DNA of 64,000 bases from Eoetvoesiella caeni (lineage in GTDB: Bacteria; Pseudomonadota; Gammaproteobacteria; Burkholderiales; Burkholderiaceae_B): positions 1-64,000 of the forward strand of contig NZ_QNRQ01000002.1 of the NCBI RefSeq assembly GCF_003315175.1, in the 5' to 3' direction. Made by a program: the position numbers and the translations under genes. Every line of letters begins with the position of its first letter. Within the stretch, counting starts at the first letter, position 1. The notes beneath the pieces are model-generated. The model was not told the DNA's origin, ran no database searches, and saw only the letters and a program-made list of their open reading frames with translations. Shown in pieces: positions 9,039 to 17,425 of the stretch.

Positions 9039-10274
9039 TCAAAAGCCCAACTGGCGGGCCACTATCAATCGCATGATGTCGCTCGTGCCGCCCCCTACCA
9101 ACGGAAAATAGGAATCGCGTAAAAACCTTTGCACCGGGTATTCGTTCATCAGCCCATAGCCGCCGAAAATCGACATGGCCTTTTGGCAGACCTCGTTGCA
9201 GCCATCGCCCGCAACAATCTTGGACAGCGCCGCTTCGGTAGTAATTGGGCGTCCCTCGTCGGCCAGGGCGGCGGCATGATACGTGTACAGCCTGGCCTGT
9301 TCCAGCAGGGCCAGCATGTCCACCAGCTTGAATTGCACCGCCTGGAACTTGCCGATGGCCTGCCCGAACTGCGACCGTTCCTTGGCGTACCGAAGCGCCG
9401 CGTCGTATGCCGCACGGCCATTGCCCAGGGCCAGAGCGGCCGTGAATATACGGTCTACCGTCAGCGCCTTGTAGGCGTTCAGGAAGCCGCCCGATCCACC
9501 ATTGTCCAGATGATGGTCATCGGGAACGAATACGTTTTCAAAAACCAGCTCGGCCGTATCCGAGCTATGCACGGAAAATTTGTCCAGGCGGCGGCCCACC
9601 GAAAAACCGGGGGTCGAGGTGTCCACCACAAACAGGGCCAGGCCTTTCAGTCCCTTGCTTGGGTCTGTGGTGGCCACAACGGTAATGAAGTCCGCCACCG
9701 TGCCGTTGCTGGTGAAAATCTTGGTGCCATTGAGAATATGGCCGCCTTCGACCTTGGTGGCCTTGGTGCGAAGCGAGGCCACATCCGAACCGGAGTTGGG
9801 TTCGGTAATGGCGAAGGCGCCGATTTTCTCGCCCCTTAGCGCAGGCGCAAGATACTTTTCGTGCAGCGCCTGGCCGCCCCATTGGAAAATTGTGTGCGTG
9901 GCCGTGGAGCCTTGCATGCATACCCCGGCGGCAAAACCCAGCGAACCCCGGGCCAGCTCTTCGCACAGCACGGTAAAGCAGGTATAGGGATAGGCAAGGC
10001 CGCTGCCGCCGGCGCTTTCGGGATACATGGCGCCGTAATAGCCCAGTTCGCCCAGCTCGGTAAACAACTCGTGCGAGAACTCGCCCTTTTCATCGGTGGC
10101 TTGGGCTTGCGGTATCAAGCGTTCGTCCACCCAGCGCGCAATATGGCCGCGAAACTCCTCGGCCTCGGCCCGCATTTCGTCGGTATTGAATGGCACTGGC
10201 GCCGATGAAGATGCCAGCATGGCGCCATTTGCATGGCCCGCGCCGCCCATAGGCGAAAAGACTGCCGTTTTCAT
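9039..10274 (-). CDS. Acyl-CoA dehydrogenase
   Basis: FAD-dependent acyl-CoA dehydrogenase of 411 residues, forming the alpha,beta double bond of an acyl-CoA and passing electrons to ETF. Visible motifs are AFAITEPNSGSDVASL (flavin/substrate binding), the central beta domain, RSQFGQAIGKFQAVQ and the C-terminal MSIFGGYGLMNEYPVQRFLRD. Its ATG overlaps the stop of the ligase gene as ATGA. The operon order ligase, dehydrogenase, hydratase and 3-hydroxyacyl dehydrogenase corresponds to a beta-oxidation-like spiral. Substrate chain or ring is not evident. Confidence 0.92.
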   Translation of the reverse strand: MKTAVFSPMGGAGHANGAMLASSSAPVPFNTDEMRAEAEEFRGHIARWVDERLIPQAQATDEKGEFSHELFTELGELGYYGAMYPESAGGSGLAYPYTCFTVLCEELARGSLGFAAGVCMQGSTATHTIFQWGGQALHEKYLAPALRGEKIGAFAITEPNSGSDVASLRTKATKVEGGHILNGTKIFTSNGTVADFITVVATTDPSKGLKGLALFVVDTSTPGFSVGRRLDKFSVHSSDTAELVFENVFVPDDHHLDNGGSGGFLNAYKALTVDRIFTAALALGNGRAAYDAALRYAKERSQFGQAIGKFQAVQFKLVDMLALLEQARLYTYHAAALADEGRPITTEAALSKIVAGDGCNEVCQKAMSIFGGYGLMNEYPVQRFLRDSYFPLVGGGTSDIMRLIVARQLGF

Positions 10275-11872
10275 AGTTCACTTGCTCCGTATTTCTTGCG
10301 CAGCTCTTTGCGCAACACCTTGCCCGCGCCGCTTTTGGGCAAGTCGGTTGTAAAGAAAATATCCTTTGGGCATTTATACGCGGCCAAATGGCTTCGAATG
10401 CGCTGCATCAATGCCTGTTCATCGGCTTCGAACCCCGGCCGCAGCACGACCGCGGCCACCACCCGCTCGACCCACCGCGGGTCGGCCACGCCGAACACAG
10501 CCGCCTCAAGCACAGCCGGATCCTGATAGAAGCAGGCCTCGACTTCGCTGGGGTAGACGTTTTCGCCGCCGGTCACCACCATGTCGTTCTTGCGGTCAAC
10601 CAGGTACAAATAGCCCTCGCCGTCCAGATAGCCCAGGTCTCCGGTGTCCAGCCAACCGTCCTGCAATACCTTTGCGGTTGCATCGGCGTCATGCCAGTAG
10701 CCTGCCATCACTCCGGGGCAGTACGACGAAATGGCGCCAATCTCGCCGACGCCCAACTCAGTGCCCGCATCGTCCACGATCCGCACCCGGCGCTCTTTCA
10801 AGACGCGTCCGCAAGAAGAAAGCAAATGCTCGCCGGCCGGTTTACTGGCCCGCAGGTGGTCGGCGACCGACAGCACCGTTACCATGCCCGCCTCGGTCGA
10901 GCCATAGCTTTGCACAAACCCGCTGCGCGAAAAACATTGCATGGCGCGACGCAGCAGCTCGGCCGGCATGGACGACGCTGCGTAAAAGATCAAGCGCAAA
11001 TGGCTTAAATCTGCCGTAGCCGCAAGAGGATGGTTCAGCATGGCGTTGATCATCGTAGGCACGACATGCACGTTCGTAACCTTGCGAGCCTGCAGTTCGC
11101 GCAACAAGGCGCCCGGCTCGAATTCCGCCATCAATAGCGTGGTGCAGCCCGCCGCAAAGCATGGGAAGAGGTGATACCACATACCGCCCACATGAAACAG
11201 CGGCAGCACCGCCAGCGAATAATCGTCTTCGGTCAATGCCATCACATCCGTTGCGCTGGCATTGCAGTTGTCCAGCAGGCCGCGATGCGTCAGCGTAACG
11301 CCCTTGGGCGCGCCCGTCGTGCCGCTGGTATACACCAGGCACAGGGCATCGCCCGGGGCAACAAGCGCTTCGGGTTCGTCGTCCGCTGCCTGGCGCAGCA
11401 AGTCTTCGTAGCCGGTCCATCCCGAGCCTTCTGAACCCGGGACATCTTCGCGGCCCGCCCCTTCCGGCCCCAGCAATACAAAGTGCCGCAAGTCCGGCAA
11501 CAAAGAACGCAGGCGCTCGGCCACTTCTTTATAGGCCTCGTCAACTATCAGAACTTGCGGCGCGCTATGCGCGAGAAGCTTGACCAGTTCTGCCTCGGCC
11601 AGGCGCCAGTTAAGCGGCACCGCCACCAGCCCCGCCTTGGCAACGCCGAACACTTCGACATACTCGAGCCGATTGCGCGACAGCACGGCAACCCTGTCGC
11701 CCTTGCGCAAACCCCATTGGCCCAGCGCCGAACACAAGCGGTTGACCCGGCTATTGAACTGCCCGAACGTTACCGATGCGCCGCCCGCCGTTTCAAACGC
11801 CGGCTTGTCGGGGCGATGCCTGGCGTGAAAACGCAATACATCGCCCAAGGTAGCGCAAGACAGCGCGTTCAC
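10271..11872 (-). CDS. Acyl-CoA synthetase (AMP-forming)
   Basis: ANL-superfamily ligase of 533 residues that activates a carboxylic acid to its CoA thioester via an acyl-AMP. P-loop YTSGTTGAPKGVTLTHRG, A5 QSYGSTEAG, A7 DGWLDTGDLGYLDGEGYLYLVDRKNDM and the C-terminal lysine region PKSGAGKVLRKEL are all present. The start is GTG, overlapping the crotonase stop as GTGA, so the gene is translationally coupled. It resembles medium/long-chain or FadD3/feruloyl-type ligases; the exact acid cannot be read from the sequence. Confidence 0.9.
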   Translation of the reverse strand: MNALSCATLGDVLRFHARHRPDKPAFETAGGASVTFGQFNSRVNRLCSALGQWGLRKGDRVAVLSRNRLEYVEVFGVAKAGLVAVPLNWRLAEAELVKLLAHSAPQVLIVDEAYKEVAERLRSLLPDLRHFVLLGPEGAGREDVPGSEGSGWTGYEDLLRQAADDEPEALVAPGDALCLVYTSGTTGAPKGVTLTHRGLLDNCNASATDVMALTEDDYSLAVLPLFHVGGMWYHLFPCFAAGCTTLLMAEFEPGALLRELQARKVTNVHVVPTMINAMLNHPLAATADLSHLRLIFYAASSMPAELLRRAMQCFSRSGFVQSYGSTEAGMVTVLSVADHLRASKPAGEHLLSSCGRVLKERRVRIVDDAGTELGVGEIGAISSYCPGVMAGYWHDADATAKVLQDGWLDTGDLGYLDGEGYLYLVDRKNDMVVTGGENVYPSEVEACFYQDPAVLEAAVFGVADPRWVERVVAAVVLRPGFEADEQALMQRIRSHLAAYKCPKDIFFTTDLPKSGAGKVLRKELRKKYGASEL

Positions 11873-12687
11873 GAGCGCTGCACCTTGTTGAGCTTGCGCT
11901 CCAGGAAGTCGCGCAAGCGCTGCTTGGCTTCTTCGTCGCCCTGCGCCACGCCAACCATCAGCATTTCAGTGAACAGGCCCGCTTGCGGGTCTTGTTCCAC
12001 TATGCGCGGTATGGCCTGGATGACCGAAAAGTTGGCCAGGGGCGCATTGCCCGCAATTTTCTTCGCCACTTCTATGCCCTTGGCCAGGCCCTCTCCGGGT
12101 TCGACCAAATACTGGGAAAGGCGCAACAGCGCGTGCGCTTCTTGGGCATCGTAAGTGCGCCCCGACAGCATCATGTCGATAACCGTGGCCGCGCCGATCA
12201 GTCGCGGCAGGCGCACAGAACCGCCCGATCCCAGGAATATGCCTCGGGTACCTTCGGGCAATGCGTAGTACGCCGACTTCTCGGCAATCCGGATATGGGT
12301 GGCGGCGGCCAGCTCCAGGCCCGCCCCAATGACTGCCCCGTGCAGCACGGAAATAACCGGCACTTTGCAGAACTGGATGGTATCGTTCAAACGCTGGCCG
12401 ATAACCGAGGTTTCAAAGCTTTCTACAGTGTTGGTTTCCTTGAGCTCGTTCAAGTCCAGCCCCGCGCAGAAGTTGTCGCCCGCGCCATGCACCACCACGC
12501 CCTGCACAGACGCTGGGATGGTGGAAAAAAACATCTGCAATCCCAGCACCAGCTCGTCGCTAAGGGCATTGCGCTTGGCAACCCGGTTCAGTGTCAGCAC
12601 GGCAATCTTCCCGTCCAAAGCCACGCCAAGGCATGACGGCAACGCCACTGGCCAAACCCCGTCTTTACCTTCCTGCACTTGCACCAT
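11869..12687 (-). CDS. Enoyl-CoA hydratase/isomerase (crotonase family)
   Basis: Crotonase-fold protein of 272 residues. The oxyanion-hole segments are NFCAGLDLNEL and HGAVIGAGLELAAATH. Glutamates at the two hydratase positions are present (LELA and ALPEGTRG), so water addition is feasible. The start at 12687 has AGGAG upstream; the longer frame reads back into the preceding gene. It overlaps that gene by 23 bases and the ligase by four, all in one operon. Confidence 0.88.
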   Translation of the reverse strand: MVQVQEGKDGVWPVALPSCLGVALDGKIAVLTLNRVAKRNALSDELVLGLQMFFSTIPASVQGVVVHGAGDNFCAGLDLNELKETNTVESFETSVIGQRLNDTIQFCKVPVISVLHGAVIGAGLELAAATHIRIAEKSAYYALPEGTRGIFLGSGGSVRLPRLIGAATVIDMMLSGRTYDAQEAHALLRLSQYLVEPGEGLAKGIEVAKKIAGNAPLANFSVIQAIPRIVEQDPQAGLFTEMLMVGVAQGDEEAKQRLRDFLERKLNKVQRS

Positions 12688-13699
12688 AATCTTGTGTCTC
12701 CTGTTCTTTGTTGGGGGATCCGTGCGGCGCCAGGCGCTCGACACTGCGCTGCAAATCCAGCAAACCCACCAGCGCCTCGTCGCGCCAATGGACCCAGTCC
12801 TCAACCGGCTGTCCGCTTGAAACTTCGGCCGCCGCCATAGCCAATCGCTCCTGAACCTGCGGGGTCAGCTGCGGCTGCGTCATCGGCGTCCACCATTCTT
12901 CTATTGCCTTGCCTGCATGGGCCAGGATTCCCTGCATACCGCCATTGCCGCCCGCCAGATGCAAAGTCAGCAAGCTGCCCATCAGCGTCCAGCGCGGGCC
13001 CAGGCCATAGCGCACGGCGGCATCGATGTCCTGGGCGCTGGCTATGCCTTCGATCAGGCAAGCCACCGCTTCGCGCACCAGTGCAAACTGCAGGCGGTTC
13101 GTCATATGCCCTTTGGCCTCGGCATTAAGCCGGATAGGCTGCTTGCCCAGGCGGCGCGCAAAAGCCATGGCCCACTCGATGACCTCGGGTTTCGTATGCT
13201 TGCCGCCCACCACTTCCACCAACGGTATCAGGTGCGAGGGGTTGAACGGATGCAAAACCACCAGGCGCTCGGGGTTGGCGCAAGACGCCTGCATGGCCGA
13301 AGGCGTAATTCCTCCGGTACTGGACAATATGATTTTCTCTGGGGTCGCCGCGGCGTCGATTTCGGCCAGCACCCGGGCTTTCAGTTCGGGCTTTTCAGGG
13401 ATGTTCTCTTGAACCGCGTCCGCTGCGCGGGCCGCTTCCGCCGCCGTCGCGACAAAACGCAGGCGCGCCAAAGGCGGCTGGGGCGTGCCTGCCTGCCCCA
13501 GGGCCACCAGTGCGGGCCAGGCATCCGCAATAAACCGGCGCGCACGCGGCTCGGCATCCGGCCCCGGATCGTGGGCCACCACGTCAAGTCCATGCGCCAG
13601 AAACAATGCGGCCCAGCTGGCGCCCACCGAGCCGGTGCCGATTACGGCCACGCTGCGTATGTCGCCAGGGCTTGTATATGTATACGATTTGGAATTCAT
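12665..13699 (-). CDS. L-carnitine dehydrogenase-like 3-hydroxyacyl dehydrogenase
   Basis: NAD-dependent dehydrogenase of 344 residues. The Rossmann motif is VAVIGTGSVGASWAALFLAHG (about 16-36), and the catalytic region is VLHPFNPSHLIPLVEVVGG. The C-terminal domain contains GLGPRWTLMGSLLTLHLAGG...GGM, a pattern I associate with L-carnitine dehydrogenases rather than classical 3-hydroxybutyryl-CoA dehydrogenases. It would oxidise a 3-hydroxy acid or 3-hydroxyacyl-CoA. It is the first gene of the operon, divergent from the LysR gene. Exact substrate is unresolved. Confidence 0.82.
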   Translation of the reverse strand: MNSKSYTYTSPGDIRSVAVIGTGSVGASWAALFLAHGLDVVAHDPGPDAEPRARRFIADAWPALVALGQAGTPQPPLARLRFVATAAEAARAADAVQENIPEKPELKARVLAEIDAAATPEKIILSSTGGITPSAMQASCANPERLVVLHPFNPSHLIPLVEVVGGKHTKPEVIEWAMAFARRLGKQPIRLNAEAKGHMTNRLQFALVREAVACLIEGIASAQDIDAAVRYGLGPRWTLMGSLLTLHLAGGNGGMQGILAHAGKAIEEWWTPMTQPQLTPQVQERLAMAAAEVSSGQPVEDWVHWRDEALVGLLDLQRSVERLAPHGSPNKEQETQDYGASAGR

Positions 13700-13752
13700 G
13701 CCAATCAGCCTATGCCTTTACGTCCGATTCCAGCTAGTTTAGGCAGCGGCCG

Positions 13753-13766
13753 ATTATCTGAATAAT
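13753..13766. promoter_or_regulatory. Candidate LysR operator
   Basis: ATTATCTGAATAAT (5-bp arms) lies in the divergent region between the dehydrogenase operon and the LysR gene. A TTGACT at 13771 could be the -35 of the LysR gene. Inferred from position and symmetry. Confidence 0.4.
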
Positions 13767-13812
13767 GCTATTGACTTATACTTGTTAACCAAATTATGGA
13801 TAAAGGCCGGCC

Positions 13813-14745
13813 ATGGACTCACGCCTGCTGGAATATTATTTGCGCGTCGCCGAATTGGGCAGCATCAACCGCGCCGCCACCGACCTGGGGCTGTCGCAGC
13901 CGGCCCTATCGCGCCACATTGCCTCGCTAGAGCACGAAATGCAGGCCCAGTTGTTCGTCCGCTCGCAAGGCGGCGTGCGCCTGACCGACGCAGGCAGGCT
14001 GCTTGCCGACCGCAGCCGCCCCCTGCTGCGCCAGTTCGCCATCCTGAAAGAGCAAGTCGGCGAACGCGCCGCCGGGCAGCTTTCGGTGGGCATCCCGCCC
14101 TCGTGGCACCAGGCGCTTACCTCCGCCTTTGTGGCCAGACTGCTGGACGAGTACCCGGGAATTATGCTGCGCATGTACGAAGGCGTCAGCAACCTGCTGC
14201 GCGAACACCTGCTTGCCGGACTGCTGGACTTATGCATCGTGCCCTTCGACCAGACGCCGGCCACCGGCTACAAACAAACTCCCTTGCTGCGCGAACCTTT
14301 GGTACTGGTCGGCCATGCGGAATCCGGCCTCGCGTGCGACGAGCCCGTATCGGTCACGCACCTGGACGGACTGAAGCTTATTCTGCCCGCCCGGCCGAAC
14401 ATGCTGCGCACCCAAATAGAAAACGCGCTCAACCGCAAATCCATGACCTTTCGTACCATTGTCGAGACCGACACGCTGCGGCTATGCCTTGAGCTGGCCG
14501 GACGCAGCTCCGGCTACACCGTGGTCCCGGCCTGCGCGCTGCAAGGACATGGCCTGGGCGACTCCATTCAATGGGCGCCGATCAAGGGCATGTATTTGAC
14601 ATGGGCGCTGTACGAGAACGAAGCGCGCGCCCATTCCCAGGCCGTGCTGGAAGGACGCCGCCTGCTGCTTTCCACCCTGGCCGAAAGCCTTAAATCGGGC
14701 TCGTGGTACGGCGCGGAGCATGTCGGTACTTCGCTGCAAAGATAA
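13813..14745 (+). CDS. LysR-family transcriptional regulator (divergent from the CoA operon)
   Basis: LTTR of 310 residues. The N-terminal helix-turn-helix is LGSINRAATDLGLSQPALSRHIASLE (about 15-40), then the linker helix and a periplasmic-binding-type effector domain starting near LSVGIPPSWHQALTS. By the usual LTTR arrangement it should control the divergent operon at 6.6-13.7 kb, with a CoA ester or free acid as likely inducer. The ribosome site before the ATG is weak. Confidence 0.9.
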   Translation: MDSRLLEYYLRVAELGSINRAATDLGLSQPALSRHIASLEHEMQAQLFVRSQGGVRLTDAGRLLADRSRPLLRQFAILKEQVGERAAGQLSVGIPPSWHQALTSAFVARLLDEYPGIMLRMYEGVSNLLREHLLAGLLDLCIVPFDQTPATGYKQTPLLREPLVLVGHAESGLACDEPVSVTHLDGLKLILPARPNMLRTQIENALNRKSMTFRTIVETDTLRLCLELAGRSSGYTVVPACALQGHGLGDSIQWAPIKGMYLTWALYENEARAHSQAVLEGRRLLLSTLAESLKSGSWYGAEHVGTSLQR

Positions 14746-14885
14746 ATCGGGCACAGGCGGACAGGACAGCGAAACCCCCCTGTATTGCCGCATTGACACC
14801 CTGCTTCAGGAGGGTCTAACCTTGCGCAAGAGACAGACATTATTCTTACGTTCGCCGTACCCGCCAATCGAGGCCAGAATCCGCC

Positions 14886-15827
14886 ATGAAAATGATTGTG
14901 ATGTCCACGGATATCCAGCCGAAGCCGGACAGCAAAAGCGACTGGCTGGACGCCATCTGCAAAATGATCCACAACGTCCAGGTCGACAATCTGTCGTCCC
15001 GCAATTTTGCGGCCAAGATTTCCGGCCGCCGGTATGGCGACGTAAGCTGCGCCTCGTTCTGGAGCAAGCCTCATGACGTTTCTTGCAGCCGCGAACAGCT
15101 AAGCAATGCGGGGGCGGGCGGGTATTTGCTTAGTTGGCAAATGTCGGGGGAAGCCCATATCGAACAGGGCAAAGCCCGGATACGGCTTGCGCCCGGAGGA
15201 ATTGCCATTGTGGACGGGCGCCAGCCCATGCATGTCGCCTTCCCCACCGAAGTACGCCGTATTGTCGCAAGGCTTCCCGCCCGCGCCCTGGAAGAGCGCC
15301 TGCCCGGCTTTTTGCGGTTGCCCACGATGGCATTTACGCCAACAGGCCCTTTGGCCGAGATCCTGTTTTCTTACCTTATGCAGCTCTCGGGCGAAGACTC
15401 TGCGCTTGAACCCAAGGACATGGAGCTTATTGCGGAAAACATCTGCAACCTGCTCAAGATTGCGGCGGGGCACGCGGGCCTGGACTGCATCGACTCGAAA
15501 AGCCTGAAGCAGCAGTTGATAACCCGCTATATGCGCCAAAAAGCCTGCGACCCAGGCTTGACTCTCGATGCCGTGGCCGGCCATGTGAATATGTCGCGCC
15601 GTACAGTGCAAAAGATACTGCAAGAAATGAACAGCAGCTTCACCGAATTCATTACCGAAGAGCGGCTGGTTTCCGCCGCAAAAAAGCTGAGCCTGTCTGC
15701 TGAAGTGCCTATCTCCGATGTCGCATACAACAGCGGGTTCAGCGACATCTCGCACTTCAACCACTTGTTCAAGCGCCGCTTCAGCATGACGCCCTCCGAC
15801 TACAGAAACAGCCAGCCATTGCAATAA
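14886..15827 (+). CDS. AraC-family transcriptional regulator
   Basis: Regulator of 313 residues. The N-terminal part looks like the AraC-binding-like (FeaR/cupin-type) domain. The C-terminal domain has two helix-turn-helices: GLTLDAVAGHVNMSRRTVQKILQEM and VPISDVAYNSGFSDISHFNHLFKRRFSMTPSDYR. Several ATGs cluster at the start (14886, 14895, 14904); the first is used. It converges on the VAO-type flavoprotein gene, so that operon is a likely but unproven target. Confidence 0.88.
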   Translation: MKMIVMSTDIQPKPDSKSDWLDAICKMIHNVQVDNLSSRNFAAKISGRRYGDVSCASFWSKPHDVSCSREQLSNAGAGGYLLSWQMSGEAHIEQGKARIRLAPGGIAIVDGRQPMHVAFPTEVRRIVARLPARALEERLPGFLRLPTMAFTPTGPLAEILFSYLMQLSGEDSALEPKDMELIAENICNLLKIAAGHAGLDCIDSKSLKQQLITRYMRQKACDPGLTLDAVAGHVNMSRRTVQKILQEMNSSFTEFITEERLVSAAKKLSLSAEVPISDVAYNSGFSDISHFNHLFKRRFSMTPSDYRNSQPLQ

Positions 15828-15861
15828 AGCCGGGCTCGTCGCCATGAGCAGCACGTTTCTC

Positions 15862-17403
15862 CTACTTGGCACCGTTCCCGTCAACAGCACGGATGCCGTA
15901 TTTCCCCGGGCTTAGCACACCGTTGGGGTCCAGGGCCTTCTTGATCTGGCCATAAGCCTCCTGCAAGGCAGGCATGGCCATTTCCATATGCAGATCGTAG
16001 TAATCCACAGGCGCCCGGCCCACGCCCACGCCGCGCTTGGCAAATTCGACAGTCAGTTCACGATAGCAAGCATCGGCGCGCGCATTTTCGTCGGCATCGT
16101 CCTTGTTCCAGACCATGACATGCAGGCCGCGCGCGAACCGGGCCGAGGCGACGTGCATGATGATGTAGTCCATGCCATGCTTGGCATAAATGCCCCGGCC
16201 CAGCCTGTCCAGTTCCAGAGCCTGTTTCCCGACCATGGGCGTGCCCGGCAAGAACCATGAGTTGCCGCTACCCGGGCGCCATTGCAGCATGCCCAGCTCG
16301 CTGGAGCTTGGCCGGCCGTTCATGGCGTCGATGGCAATGTGCAGCGCGGGAATACTCAATGCCTCGTCGTGGCTGATGTACTTGGCCTTGCCGCTGCGTT
16401 CGAAATGGGCTCTTACCCGTTCGATAAGCGGCTCGATGGCCGCGTCGGTGCCACCGTAGAACATGCCTGAAACCTGCCATGCGCCCAGCCCGTGCTTCTT
16501 TTGCAGGGCCTGGCGCGCGGAAGCCGAAAAACTTGCTTTGCTGCCCGCAAGGTATTCTGTGTTTTGCTCGTCGGGCGCCATGGCGTACAGGTCATTGCTG
16601 ATGCGGAACAGCGAAGGCACAAAGTTCGACAGCTTCATCGGGCGGCATAAATCGATGATCTGCTCGATATCGTCGTCGTCCGGAAACGTAAAATGAAACG
16701 AACGCGCCACCGGCGGGCGCGGCATAAGCCATATCCCAACCCGGGTCACTATGCCGTAGTTGGACTGGCAAAACAGGCCGTCCAAAGCAGGCCCGAACGA
16801 GTACTTCGAAACATGCCAGTTGGTCAGGTGTTCGCTGTTGAGGCTGCCGTCGCCGGTGCGGATAATGTCGCCGTTGCCCAGCACCACCTCCATGCCGCAA
16901 AGCATGCCGAAATGGTCAAAGTACGGGCCATAGCCGGCGCCGCGGTCCATGGCATTGCCAAGAATACCGCCATGCGGCGGCCCCGACGTGGCCGAGACCA
17001 TAAGCTTGTCGCCGCGCCGGGCCAGCTCATCATGCAGCATCTGGAAGCTGACACCGGGCTCCAGTTCCGCATAGCAAGTCTCTTCATTGACTTCCAGGAT
17101 GCGGTTCATCCTGTAACCAAGGTCCAGCACAACCTGGCCGGCCTTGGTCGGCGCGCGCGACCCCAGGCCTATATTGTTGCCCGTGCTGATCGGGTAAAGT
17201 TCGACTCCATACTGATTGGCCGCCTTGACGATGCTTTGAACCTGGGTCGTCGATTCTGGAAACAGCACGGCGGACGGCGCGCGCGGCTGGTCCGGCAGCG
17301 TATGTTCGCCATAGCGCGCCAAGGTTTCGGGGCGTACATCCACCCATTCCGAACCGATGGCCTCGGATACGGACTTCAAGAATGCTTGCAGGTTCTCGTT
17401 CAT
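15862..17403 (-). CDS. VAO/4-cresol dehydrogenase-type FAD-binding oxidoreductase
   Basis: Flavoprotein of 513 residues with a PCMH-type FAD domain: APSAVLFPESTTQVQSIVKAAN, ISTGNNIGLGSRAP and GNAMDRGAGYGPYFDHFGMLCGMEVVLGNGD, then GPALDGLFCQSNYGIVTRVGIWLMPRPP. It aligns along its length with 4-cresol dehydrogenase flavoprotein (from memory). At the covalent-flavin Tyr position of that enzyme (LYNWRGG) it reads MLQWRPG, so FAD should be non-covalent. One of the two Tyr that hold the phenol oxygen is also Gly, while the Arg stays. It follows a GlcF-like gene by 22 bases. The substrate may not be a para-alkylphenol. Confidence 0.82.
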   Translation of the reverse strand: MNENLQAFLKSVSEAIGSEWVDVRPETLARYGEHTLPDQPRAPSAVLFPESTTQVQSIVKAANQYGVELYPISTGNNIGLGSRAPTKAGQVVLDLGYRMNRILEVNEETCYAELEPGVSFQMLHDELARRGDKLMVSATSGPPHGGILGNAMDRGAGYGPYFDHFGMLCGMEVVLGNGDIIRTGDGSLNSEHLTNWHVSKYSFGPALDGLFCQSNYGIVTRVGIWLMPRPPVARSFHFTFPDDDDIEQIIDLCRPMKLSNFVPSLFRISNDLYAMAPDEQNTEYLAGSKASFSASARQALQKKHGLGAWQVSGMFYGGTDAAIEPLIERVRAHFERSGKAKYISHDEALSIPALHIAIDAMNGRPSSSELGMLQWRPGSGNSWFLPGTPMVGKQALELDRLGRGIYAKHGMDYIIMHVASARFARGLHVMVWNKDDADENARADACYRELTVEFAKRGVGVGRAPVDYYDLHMEMAMPALQEAYGQIKKALDPNGVLSPGKYGIRAVDGNGAK

Positions 17404-17425
17404 GTCTCTTCCTTATCAGTTGCTA

